Of a DNA stretch of 64,000 nucleotides, positions 38,589 through 44,979 are shown one piece after another. The position numbers and the translations under genes are program-made. The stretch is from a virus. Position 1 is the stretch's first letter. Every line of letters starts with the position of its first letter. The stretch spans positions 1-64,000 of IMG/VR virus record IMGVR_UViG_3300025703_000001; one strand, written 5' to 3'. Under the pieces are notes generated by a model. The model was not told the origin of the DNA and ran no database searches. It saw nothing but the letters and a program-made list of their open reading frames with translations.

Positions 38589-38905
38589 TACTCCACCGCC
38601 GCCAGACTCGTCTCCACAACCCCCAGGATCTGTTCCTTGCCCAGCACCAGCACCTCCGTGCCGTCAAACTTCCACGTCTCACCTACCCGCTTGTGGAAGA
38701 ACACCTGCGCGCCAACGTCCAGTCCGACCGGCACAAGCTCGCCGGTGAACTCGGAGTGGTGGCCCTCGCCAACCGCTACGACGGTGCCGTAGCGAGGCTC
38801 CTGCATGTCCTCAGACCCCTCTGGGATGTGCAGGCCAGACGCGGTCTTGGTCTCAATGGGGTCGGCGTCAACCGCCACCCGATCACCTTTCAGGCTGAAG
38901 GCCAT
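38588..38905 (-). CDS. GroES-like co-chaperonin
   Basis: 105 aa. Matches the Cpn10 pattern: LKGDRVAVDADPIETKTASG, LHIPE, YGTVVAVGEGH, VGLDVGAQVFFHKRVG (a normal VKVGDRVLFxKYAG) and EVLVLGKEQILGVVE. The mobile loop is TKTASGLHIP. Cpn10 forms the heptameric lid of GroEL; phage versions (such as T4 gp31) adapt the host chaperonin for large capsid proteins. Ribosome site AAGGAG. Strong call for the fold. Confidence 0.85.
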   Translation of the reverse strand: MAFSLKGDRVAVDADPIETKTASGLHIPEGSEDMQEPRYGTVVAVGEGHHSEFTGELVPVGLDVGAQVFFHKRVGETWKFDGTEVLVLGKEQILGVVETSLAAVE

Positions 38906-39132
38906 CTAATGCTTTCTCCTTGTCTTGTGTCAGCGTCATTACGCCGAGGGTTCATCTTCCAGTGTAGCTTACGCCACCACCACGGTTGGCGGTTCCATGC
39001 GTTCACGTAGTTTTGACGGGTGGCCTCAACAAGTCCATCCCGCGTCGACTTGTGAATGGCGTCCTTATATGCCTGAATCTTTTCGGGGGTATCTAGCCCG
39101 AGGTATTCCCATGACGGGAGCGGAGCACTCAT
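38890..39132 (-). CDS. hypothetical protein, 80 aa
   Basis: Starts MSAPLPSWEYLGLDTPEKIQ; contains NAWNRQPWWWRKLHW. Basic and Trp-rich. The start is the ATG of a boundary repeat. Confidence 0.55.
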   Translation of the reverse strand: MSAPLPSWEYLGLDTPEKIQAYKDAIHKSTRDGLVEATRQNYVNAWNRQPWWWRKLHWKMNPRRNDADTRQGESIRWPSA

Positions 39133-39159
39133 GTCGTAATAGTTCTCTTTTCAGACATT
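39130..39159 (-). repeat. gene-boundary repeat
   Basis: Minus strand: ATGTCTGAAAAGAGAA then CTATTACGACATG. The TGA ends the upstream gene and the ATG starts the downstream gene. Confidence 0.6.
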
Positions 39160-39324
39160 GACTTGCCAAGCACCTAACGCCTCCCGCATTTCAGCCAGAG
39201 CCAGCGCCCTCCGACGAAACCGCCAAATAGGAATTGAATCATACCGTTTGCTGGCATCAAGAAACGATTGGACACGCTGGACCTCCGCTGCACACCATGC
39301 CTGAAATACAGGATTGTCTATCAT
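39151..39324 (-). CDS. hypothetical helical protein, 57 aa
   Basis: ATG 39324, two bases after the upstream stop (a GTG at 39351 is less likely). Contains AWCAAEVQRVQSFLDAS and RRALALAEMREALG. No family recognised. Confidence 0.5.
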   Translation of the reverse strand: MIDNPVFQAWCAAEVQRVQSFLDASKRYDSIPIWRFRRRALALAEMREALGAWQVNV

Positions 39325-39326
39325 AG

Positions 39327-39539
39327 TTAGATAATTGTCGATCTGCGCCACCGACGCCTAGATGGTGGGGGAACTTCTGTTGGCTCATCAAAATAGTCCA
39401 ACAGATCAGCGGCGTCTACATAACCAGCCATTCTCAGGACCCATCGAACGTCATCCCGGTTGAGGTAGGTGATTCCCTTGTGTCCGATGGAACCTATCAC
39501 ATAGTCTTCAAACAGATCAAGTATCTTCGGGTTGATCAT
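39327..39539 (-). CDS. hypothetical protein, 70 aa
   Basis: Starts MINPKILDLFEDYVIG with the ATG of a boundary repeat; helical with a basic end (SRRRWRRST). No family recognised. Confidence 0.5.
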   Translation of the reverse strand: MINPKILDLFEDYVIGSIGHKGITYLNRDDVRWVLRMAGYVDAADLLDYFDEPTEVPPPSRRRWRRSTII

Positions 39540-39562
39540 GTCGGAATAGTCCTACTTTCAAA
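39537..39562 (-). repeat. gene-boundary repeat
   Basis: Minus strand: TGAAAGTAGGA then CTATTCCGACATG, joining the methyltransferase stop to the next start. Confidence 0.6.
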
Positions 39563-40193
39563 CAAGATCAAATACCCCCTGGCTAAGTCGCTTAACTGCG
39601 ATTTCGCAATACCTCTCTTCAATCTCAATGCCAATACCTCGTCTACCTAGTTTTAACGCCGCTTCCATCGTGGGTCCACTCCCCATATAGGGATCAAGAA
39701 CGAGACCTGGTGGCACAAGGCCCAATACCCACATCATCAACGATACGGGCTTTTGTGTTGGATGAACGAAGGACTTCCGTTCAGACGCACGATACGCACC
39801 GCTCCAGAGATGACGAAATACCTGCGTTCGATTGACGCAGTTAGTCCATGCAAATTCAGCTTCAGCGATCCGAAGCTTCATACCGTTAGACGTTACCTTA
39901 TCCCATGCCAGCCATCCGCTATGATCGGGCAGCTGAGATGCGAAACAGTTGCCGCCCCATAGAACCGTAGGTTTACCAAGTGCCAGCAGGTGCGCAGGAT
40001 TAAAGGGTTCCGCATCGCCATGAATCGCCTCATGGCTTTCCGTGGTGGACTCAAATTTAGGGGACTGAGGGTCATAGTCAATCCCGTACGGAGGATCTGA
40101 CACAATAACGTCAAAACTCAATTCTGAGATTATTGCTTGGCAGTCGCCGTGGTAGAGCGTAATCAAATCATCTTGGTAATACGGTTTAATCAT
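39558..40193 (-). CDS. DNA (N6-adenine/N4-cytosine) methyltransferase
   Basis: 211 aa from ATG 40193 (GGAG upstream; GTG 40199 possible). Motif IV SDPPYG near the N-terminus and motif I DPYMGSGPTMEAA near the C-terminus give the beta-class order. KSFVHPTQKPVSLMMWV is typical of the C-terminal region. It probably methylates phage DNA against restriction. No cognate restriction gene was seen. Confidence 0.85.
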   Translation of the reverse strand: MIKPYYQDDLITLYHGDCQAIISELSFDVIVSDPPYGIDYDPQSPKFESTTESHEAIHGDAEPFNPAHLLALGKPTVLWGGNCFASQLPDHSGWLAWDKVTSNGMKLRIAEAEFAWTNCVNRTQVFRHLWSGAYRASERKSFVHPTQKPVSLMMWVLGLVPPGLVLDPYMGSGPTMEAALKLGRRGIGIEIEERYCEIAVKRLSQGVFDLV

Positions 40194-40341
40194 CGCCACG
40201 CTCCGAAGCCTTTGGTTGACCTATGGACATCAATCCAACATACCGCCCGCTAGAATCACGAAGTCTACCACCACACAGTCGACATCGAACCCCCATCTGT
40301 TCTGTGTTCATTTGGCAACCCACATCCTTACACCACGGCAT
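40186..40341 (-). CDS. 51-aa zinc-ribbon protein
   Basis: Starts MPWCKDVGCQMNTEQM; CRLCGGRLRD follows, a CxxxxC/CxxC ribbon. The stop overlaps the methyltransferase start by 8 bases. Confidence 0.5.
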   Translation of the reverse strand: MPWCKDVGCQMNTEQMGVRCRLCGGRLRDSSGRYVGLMSIGQPKASERGDD

Positions 40342-40346
40342 GCTGA

Positions 40347-40505
40347 TCAGTCCAAACGTCTGATTAGTTGTCTCGCCTTTAGCACTAGTCTGATTTCATT
40401 TGCATCAAGCGCTTTGTCCCATGTCATCCAAGTCTCCCCACCGTCTGTCGGCATCAGCCCAACTTCTGCAAGGGCGATCTCAACTCGTTCTTTTTCATTT
40501 ATCAC
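40347..40505 (-). CDS. hypothetical protein, 52 aa
   Basis: GTG start with GAGGTGG upstream. Reads EKERVEIALAEVGLMPTDGG then WMTWDKALDANEIRLVLKAR; ends RRLD. Helical; no family recognised. The 148 bases upstream (40506-40653) hold no convincing gene. Confidence 0.5.
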   Translation of the reverse strand: MINEKERVEIALAEVGLMPTDGGETWMTWDKALDANEIRLVLKARQLIRRLD

Positions 40506-40653
40506 GAAACCACCTCAAGCCAATAGACAAGTAGATGCCGCAGCAACGCTCAAACCCACAACAATATCGCACCCTTCCGCTTACATAGATAATACTCGGA
40601 ACTGATGCCACCCCAATGTCTGAGGTGGTCCCAGGTCTGCCGTAAACAGCGTA

Positions 40654-40824
40654 TCATGACTGATCGGTGGCATCAATAGCCGCCGAAAGCTGATCGCAAC
40701 AATGGGCGTCTAGATTGTCTTCACGGACGAACCGACCACAGAATGGACACCGCAGGCGTTCGCCACACAATGAGCAAACGGACGATCCGTGCCAATAGCA
40801 TCCGGACATACACCCCTCAGACAT
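40654..40824 (-). CDS. 56-aa Cys-rich zinc-binding protein, paralogue 2
   Basis: Same length as 21424-21594 and identical for the first 21 residues (MSEGCMSGCYWHG...), with 43 of 56 identical overall. Codons differ at many synonymous sites, so the duplication is old and the protein is under selection. TGATG coupling to the gene upstream. Confidence 0.65.
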   Translation of the reverse strand: MSEGCMSGCYWHGSSVCSLCGERLRCPFCGRFVREDNLDAHCCDQLSAAIDATDQS

Positions 40825-41063
40825 CACGGGATCGGAAAAATGCCCTCACACTTGGACCTCAGTTCAAGGTCGGGTGCACTGTTAAGCCACATGGCACAAC
40901 CGGGAACGTGGCACTCTCCTCCGACACCGTCAAGACAGAGGTCGCACAGAATAAGGTTCACATGATTAAGCGTGGGATCGGCGCTTGGTGCTCTACTTGG
41001 GGAGTTCCGGTGCCTACCCTCTAGCCACTCGCCCTCTGACGGCATTCCTTCTCCATCAGTCAT
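40824..41063 (-). CDS. conserved phage protein with CDLCLDGVGGECHVPGC motif
   Basis: 79 aa, start 41063 overlapping the upstream stop. CDLCLDGVGGECHVPGCAMW is a widespread actinophage pattern of two Cys pairs and a His, probably metal-binding. Function unknown. Confidence 0.65.
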   Translation of the reverse strand: MTDGEGMPSEGEWLEGRHRNSPSRAPSADPTLNHVNLILCDLCLDGVGGECHVPGCAMWLNSAPDLELRSKCEGIFPIP

Positions 41064-41394
41064 CGGTCCACTCTCCAGCATTAACCGGCCACGGGTTCCC
41101 GCTTGTAGTACCGACAGGGTAAACCCATCGACGCCAATCCGTGCGTCGGATGGCACCGCATTCCCAACAGTACAGCCATGAACCCCCCGAGATAACCCAG
41201 CTTTTCGCGTGTCGAGATTGACATCGCCGACCCTGCCGACACCGTCCTGCGTCAGTCTCGATCATCCACGGCCAGCCATTGACGACCCATTCGGCATTGT
41301 CCTCGCTCAATCCAGCCGTCTTCATTCGCCCAACGAGCGTGTGACGTTCGTCCTCAGCACTGATTCGGCGCCACGATTCATCGGAGCTGGTCAT
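41056..41394 (-). CDS. hypothetical protein with Cys motif, 112 aa
   Basis: Start ATG follows an ACATTCGGACATG element. Contains RRISAEDERHTLVGRMKTAG and CRQGRRCQSRH...YCWECGA. No family recognised. Confidence 0.55.
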   Translation of the reverse strand: MTSSDESWRRISAEDERHTLVGRMKTAGLSEDNAEWVVNGWPWMIETDAGRCRQGRRCQSRHAKSWVISGGSWLYCWECGAIRRTDWRRWVYPVGTTSGNPWPVNAGEWTDD

Positions 41395-41416
41395 GTCCGA
41401 ATGTGTGTGTATTCAG

Positions 41417-41776
41417 TCACGCCAGCTTGCGCGCCCGTGCGGCCAGCATTGCTGCAGACAGGGCACACGTTTCGCCGGTCGGACGCGTCCATACCCCGAT
41501 AGCCTGATCCGTCACGGTAGATCCCTCCCGCATAAGGTCGGACAGCGTTAGCGGCTTGTCCTCAGCTGGCTTGGCATCCAGTTCCTCGCGCAGCTTTGCG
41601 ATGGCATCCTGATCCAACATGCGATCGATTTCATCTAGCAGCTTGTCCGTCTCAGCCTTAACCTCAGCCGTCTCAGTACGCTGCGGTGAAGGATTTTCCT
41701 TCAAGTGTGACTGTTCCGTATCCGAGGATTGTCTTTGCTGCTTTTTCTGAGTCGGGACCAACGCTTGGGTACTCAT
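41417..41776 (-). CDS. protein with Pup-like acidic helix
   Basis: 119 aa from ATG 41776 (AAGAAGGAG 5 bases upstream). After a Gln/Ser-rich, disordered-looking N-terminus, residues 42-54 read ETDKLLDEIDRML, which aligns with the ARC/Mpa-binding helix of prokaryotic ubiquitin-like protein Pup (mycobacterial ETDDLLDEIDDVL). The C-terminus lacks the GGQ/GGE ligation motif and instead has an extra module (LTLSDLMREGSTVTDQAIG, WTRPTGETCALSAAMLA). It could hook a host Pup-proteasome unfoldase, or be a chance coiled-coil match. Overlaps the upstream gene by 104 bases in another frame. Confidence 0.45.
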   Translation of the reverse strand: MSTQALVPTQKKQQRQSSDTEQSHLKENPSPQRTETAEVKAETDKLLDEIDRMLDQDAIAKLREELDAKPAEDKPLTLSDLMREGSTVTDQAIGVWTRPTGETCALSAAMLAARARKLA

Positions 41777-42431
41777 GCTTCTCCTTCTTAGGTTGAATGG
41801 TGAAGTCGACTGTTGGATCATCTAGCGCAATGATATCAAGCCACTCTGCGATCTTTTCACGTGACCACTGATGGGCGTCGTTAACGTGCGGAATGAGTGC
41901 CGTCAGATACCCCGGTGCGGCTTTGCATTCTGGACACGGACGCTGCACTTTGCCCAGTCCTGGACATATGGACAACAGTTCAGAAACGATTGAATTTGAG
42001 CCGCCGATATAGTTGACGTAGTTGTCGTTGCTATAGTCGAGCCACACTGGGGCCGTCCACTGGATTGGCGATGCAAGCACGTACATGGGTTTACCCGGCG
42101 CAAGCGTCAAAGTTCCCCATGGCGTCGGCGTCGGCGTTGGCGTTGAGTACCACGTATTTACCTGGAGGTCTATGTGTTCACCCTTACACCACTTGACCGC
42201 ACGCCGAAAATACTGATCGGCCAGCCCCTTAGGATTTGCCATAAATCCCTCTAGGTCAGAGAGATGAATCGGCTCGTCGTGGCGGCGACCGTGGAGACAG
42301 GTAAACCGAACCCTGGTGTACTCGTTCTTGCGCTGAACCGTCTTCACGTCCCAGCCCTTGGCGTACTTTGCGCGTGTGTGTAAATGGTGCCAGAACTGCT
42401 GCTCGCGGTTTTTGAGTTCGGGAGTTTTCAT
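41673..42431 (-). CDS. conserved phage protein of the NDxHxWSRExIAEWL type
   Basis: 252 aa. Contains HLHTRAKYAKGWDVKTVQRK, a Pro/Thr linker (TPTPTPTPWG), CPGLGKVQRPCPEC and LIPHVNDAHQWSREKIAEWL. The last helix pattern recurs in many phage hypotheticals. The final 35 codons overlap the Pup-like gene and may be a read-through extension. Function unknown. Confidence 0.55.
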   Translation of the reverse strand: MKTPELKNREQQFWHHLHTRAKYAKGWDVKTVQRKNEYTRVRFTCLHGRRHDEPIHLSDLEGFMANPKGLADQYFRRAVKWCKGEHIDLQVNTWYSTPTPTPTPWGTLTLAPGKPMYVLASPIQWTAPVWLDYSNDNYVNYIGGSNSIVSELLSICPGLGKVQRPCPECKAAPGYLTALIPHVNDAHQWSREKIAEWLDIIALDDPTVDFTIQPKKEKHEYPSVGPDSEKAAKTILGYGTVTLEGKSFTAAY

Positions 42432-42453
42432 GGCGTAAAGTTGGCGTATTCAG

Positions 42454-42711
42454 TCATAGTCCATAATCCTGTCGACAGTCTACACATAGCTCGTTACCCG
42501 AGATGAACATGGACTCTGATTTCTGTAGATCACACGATGGGCACACCATTTGATTGTCTGACGAGCGTGTGCCCCTATTCGTGGCGGTGTGTTGATAACA
42601 CTTCTCTCCCAGTGCAGCAACTGGCCTGGGGCATGTGGCGTCCCACTTTGCCCAAGCAAATCCGTGGTGATAATTGAGAGGTTCACCACAGGTCGGAGTG
42701 TCCGAAATCAT
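42454..42711 (-). CDS. protein with two Cys motifs, 85 aa
   Basis: Start 42711 after AAGGAATATCC. Starts MISDTPTCGEPLNYHHG; then CPRPVAALGEKCYQH and CPSCDLQKSESMF...CVDC. Two zinc knuckles; may bind nucleic acid. Confidence 0.55.
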   Translation of the reverse strand: MISDTPTCGEPLNYHHGFAWAKWDATCPRPVAALGEKCYQHTATNRGTRSSDNQMVCPSCDLQKSESMFISGNELCVDCRQDYGL

Positions 42712-42768
42712 GGATATTCCTTCGCGAACAACGTGGCAGCACCTACTCGGATGCCAATGCAGGTGCAC

Positions 42769-43038
42769 CTACGCATCCCATGGCAAATCCCAGTGTCCGT
42801 TGGGGGCCGACCAGTTGCGCCACCAGCGTTCCTTGCGAGGTTGTCGCATTATGTACGTGGTGCCACAGCGCGGACACGTCCAGTGATCACCTGTCTGAAA
42901 CTCAATGGCGGGGGGGAACTGACAAACCATCGGACCACAGTTGATCGGATGGCACATACAATCGCACCATCCACCAGACTGGTCGGCACCCTTGTAGCAA
43001 TTTCCACAGGCGCCCATTTCACAGGCTTCAGTCAACAT
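42769..43038 (-). CDS. Cys-rich zinc protein, 89 aa
   Basis: CEMGACGNCYKGADQSGGWC, DCMCH and CPRCGTTYIMRQ, then a Trp-rich end. Eleven cysteines in 89 residues. Starts at the ATG of a boundary repeat. Confidence 0.6.
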   Translation of the reverse strand: MLTEACEMGACGNCYKGADQSGGWCDCMCHPINCGPMVCQFPPAIEFQTGDHWTCPRCGTTYIMRQPRKERWWRNWSAPNGHWDLPWDA

Positions 43039-43060
43039 GTCCGAATACCGCTACTTTCAT
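43036..43060 (-). repeat. gene-boundary repeat
   Basis: Minus strand: ATGAAAGTAGCG then GTATTCGGACATG. Confidence 0.6.
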
Positions 43061-43063
43061 CCA

Positions 43064-43330
43064 TCACATCTTCCTGTATGCTCGTTCGCTGGCTGCGATG
43101 GCCTGCCGCCGCTCACTCGCGGACATTCCGTGGGGCCGACCTTCAACCCTTACTGGAAAAGAGTCTTTCAGCGACCTCTGCTCGTCTTTACAAAAGACCT
43201 GACCAGTCATTGAGTGGCCGTAAGCAAACGGTCCGCCAGCCTGTCCAATGTTCGCCTCAACCGGAAACTGGCAGTGCTCGCATGGCGACTCGTCGCCGTT
43301 TGTTGTTGGGGTGGCTGCTGTCTTGGTCAT
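43064..43330 (-). CDS. zinc-binding hypothetical protein, 88 aa, leaderless
   Basis: The ATG lies seven bases after -10 CATACT. Contains CEHCQFPVEANIGQAGGPFA and VFCKDEQRSLKD, then basic helices (ASERRQAIAASERAYRKM). First gene of its transcript. Confidence 0.6.
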   Translation of the reverse strand: MTKTAATPTTNGDESPCEHCQFPVEANIGQAGGPFAYGHSMTGQVFCKDEQRSLKDSFPVRVEGRPHGMSASERRQAIAASERAYRKM

Positions 43331-43337
43331 GGATCTA

Positions 43338-43366
43338 AGTATGTGCCTCTATACACAATATGTCAA
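43338..43366 (-). promoter_or_regulatory. promoter, leaderless type
   Basis: -35 TTGACA, spacer 17, -10 CATACT, then TAGATCC and ATG 43330. Closely parallels the promoter at 28805-28833. Confidence 0.75.
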
Positions 43367-43394
43367 CGCCTAAAGTTGCAGGTCAGACGCAAGT

Positions 43395-43418
43395 TTGAAT
43401 ACGTGCACTTTCCTTCAC
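43395..43418 (-). repeat. gene-boundary repeat
   Basis: Minus strand: the stop TGA of 43415-43684 begins TGAAGGAAAGTGCAC, followed by GTATTCAAAC. Confidence 0.6.
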
Positions 43419-43684
43419 GCCCGATGCGGTCCACCCGCATAGACATGACCTTGGGTCCAGCCCTCGTCAGACACCAGTCGGATCTCGCCCAACTCCGCCA
43501 GGCGGTCGATGCAGGCCAACATCTGCCACGTATCGCCCGTGACGCCCTTCATGGCGTTCTCTACGGTAAATGCTCCGGCTGACGCCAAAAGGCCCTTTGT
43601 GTTGTCGCGAATCTTGAGGAATATCTTCTGCCCATCCTCAGTGAACACCCGCTCGCGCTCATCCGCGTAGCAATATCCACTCAT
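43415..43684 (-). CDS. winged-helix-like conserved protein, 89 aa
   Basis: TGATG coupling gives start 43684. Helices LKIRDNTKGLLASAGAFTVE and GDTWQMLACIDRLAELGEIR followed by a strand pair (LVSDEGW, GHVYAG) fit a winged-helix DNA-binding fold also seen in other phage proteins. It could be a regulator; unproven. Confidence 0.55.
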   Translation of the reverse strand: MSGYCYADERERVFTEDGQKIFLKIRDNTKGLLASAGAFTVENAMKGVTGDTWQMLACIDRLAELGEIRLVSDEGWTQGHVYAGGPHRA

Positions 43685-43992
43685 CATAGACCTCTCCCAT
43701 CTGCTTCTGGTTCTTGTTCAACGTGAATCTCAATAGTCGACCATGACCCCGCTGCCTGCTTGACCAGATTGTCAACGACCGAACGATTATCGGTTAGCAC
43801 GACCACCCTCCACACTGGAAGGTTGGGGATAGGATCAGGCCACTTGTCTGAGAACATCGTGAAGATAGCGTGACCATTATCGGTCATGATGGTCAGGGTG
43901 GTGGCATCGACGCCCACAACGGGACACTCATCGCCATTCCACAGGACGTGCTTCAAACCCTTGAATTTCTGTATATCAGCGGCGGATGCCAT
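43684..43992 (-). CDS. hypothetical protein, 102 aa
   Basis: TAATG coupling. Beta-rich: KHVLWNGDECPVVGVDATTL, IPNLPVWRVVVLTDNRSVV, then STIEIHVEQEPE. No family recognised. Confidence 0.55.
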   Translation of the reverse strand: MASAADIQKFKGLKHVLWNGDECPVVGVDATTLTIMTDNGHAIFTMFSDKWPDPIPNLPVWRVVVLTDNRSVVDNLVKQAAGSWSTIEIHVEQEPEADGRGL

Positions 43993-44186
43993 TACATTTC
44001 TCCAGCGCAACGCAGGTGCCGACCATCTGCATCAAATACGCAGCACATGAACATTTTCTCGGCGTGTTCCTCGGCAAAACTCAGCGCCGATTCAATCGTC
44101 TCAAATCGCTCAGGGAAGTCGGCCGAGGACATATCAAATGTGTCCAGCCAGCGAACCTCAAACGGGGCAATAGCCACTTCTGGCAT
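43992..44186 (-). CDS. hypothetical protein, 64 aa
   Basis: Starts MPEVAIAPFEVRWLDT; helix (FETIESALSFAEEHAEKMF) and strand (CCVFDADG). No family recognised. Confidence 0.5.
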   Translation of the reverse strand: MPEVAIAPFEVRWLDTFDMSSADFPERFETIESALSFAEEHAEKMFMCCVFDADGRHLRCAGEM

Positions 44187-44388
44187 CGAATCCCTTTCGT
44201 CCGCAGAGAAAATGCTCCGTACGTTGCTGCCAGTGTTCCTGGGTATCGCTACCCAAAAGAATGGGATGCGCCCACGTCGTTAAGAGGAACAACGCTTCGT
44301 GCAGGTCTGCTCGGAGCTTGTAAATCTCGTCTACGTTGCCATTCCACGCTTCCAGCGTGACGTTCATGACTTTTGTACTGTCAGACAT
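44158..44388 (-). CDS. hypothetical protein, 76 aa
   Basis: Start 44388 with AAGGGTGACACG upstream. Contains VDEIYKLRADLHEALFLLTT and CGRKGFDARSGYC at the C-terminus. Overlaps the next gene by 29 bases. Confidence 0.5.
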   Translation of the reverse strand: MSDSTKVMNVTLEAWNGNVDEIYKLRADLHEALFLLTTWAHPILLGSDTQEHWQQRTEHFLCGRKGFDARSGYCPV

Positions 44389-44402
44389 CGTGTCACCCTT
44401 CC

Positions 44403-44411
44403 TGTGGATAA
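44403..44411 (-). promoter_or_regulatory. perfect DnaA box TTATCCACA (minus strand)
   Basis: Embedded in a 24-base sequence (44401-44424) repeated, inverted, at 45666-45689 with 21 of 24 bases identical. It lies between two minus-strand genes, next to a boundary repeat (44414-44442). Confidence 0.6.
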
Positions 44412-44413
44412 CT

Positions 44414-44442
44414 TGAAGGAATAGATGAGCTTTCATCCACGG
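44414..44442 (+). repeat. gene-boundary repeat
   Basis: Plus strand TGAAGGAATAGATGA then GCTTTCATCCACGG; very close to 26318-26346. Confidence 0.55.
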
Positions 44443-44642
44443 GGGATGACAGAAACCTCTTTGGCGACCTGAATAGCATCGTCAACGGCAGCAAACGCCT
44501 CGTTTGCCGTGCGAGCGTTGGTGTCGTTCCATATAAATAGCGAGTTGCCGTATCTCAACGTCACGACGCTGGACACGTACTGAGTGGCACGCTGAATCGC
44601 TGGATTCTGCGTCTGGGAACAGAACGCGCCACGGCACCCCAT
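44433..44642 (-). CDS. hypothetical protein, 69 aa
   Basis: TGATG coupling to the 41-aa zinc gene gives start 44642 (MGCRGAFCSQTQNPAIQRAT). Then a strand region (YVSSVVTLRYGNSLFIWN) and a helix. A longer frame upstream overlaps the zinc gene and was not preferred. Confidence 0.5.
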   Translation of the reverse strand: MGCRGAFCSQTQNPAIQRATQYVSSVVTLRYGNSLFIWNDTNARTANEAFAAVDDAIQVAKEVSVIPRG

Positions 44643-44767
44643 CAGGGCTTCTTCAAGACACGCCGCTCTCCCATTCTGGGCAGGTGGTGCAGGCATGTCC
44701 AGCGTCCGCAGAACTGAATCCACGGACCGCGCTCAGGATCGTCACAGTCTTCTCGCTCGCATTTCAT
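44642..44767 (-). CDS. 41-aa zinc-ribbon protein
   Basis: Starts MKCEREDCDDPERGPWIQFC, then GRWTCLHHL: two Cys pairs and His. Start overlaps the end of the gene upstream, stop overlaps the next ATG. Confidence 0.5.
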   Translation of the reverse strand: MKCEREDCDDPERGPWIQFCGRWTCLHHLPRMGERRVLKKP

Positions 44768-44903
44768 CGTTCAACCCCCTCTTGGCTCGCCGTATCTCGG
44801 CTGCTCTGCTCAACGCGTCCCGGCAGTGACCGAGCCAATACATGACCGTTTCGGCGTCGGTGGCGAAATCTTCTCGCCTGTCGCCGGATGCCGCGTCGAA
44901 CAT
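44742..44903 (-). CDS. hypothetical helical protein, 53 aa, first gene of the minus block
   Basis: ATG 44903 lies six bases after a TTCAAT -10 candidate, so it is probably leaderless. Starts MFDAASGDRREDFATDAETV, then CRDALSRAAEIRRAKRG. An upstream in-frame ATG (44921) would lie within the promoter. Confidence 0.5.
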   Translation of the reverse strand: MFDAASGDRREDFATDAETVMYWLGHCRDALSRAAEIRRAKRGLNDEMRARRL

Positions 44904-44909
44904 GGGGAG

Positions 44910-44939
44910 ATTGAAACACATACGGACCGGCAATGTCAA
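44910..44939 (-). promoter_or_regulatory. minus-strand promoter of the divergent region
   Basis: -35 TTGACA, spacer 18, -10 TTCAAT (4 of 6), then CTCCCC and ATG. Same leaderless geometry as the other early promoters. Confidence 0.55.
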
Positions 44940-44942
44940 GGG

Positions 44943-44971
44943 TTGCGCTGAAATAATGTTTCATGTATGGT
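44943..44971 (+). promoter_or_regulatory. candidate plus-strand promoter of the divergent region
   Basis: TTGCGC, spacer 17, TATGGT, then 8 bases to ATG 44980. Weaker than the minus-strand set but has similar leaderless geometry. Confidence 0.4.
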
Positions 44972-44979
44972 CACCTGCG

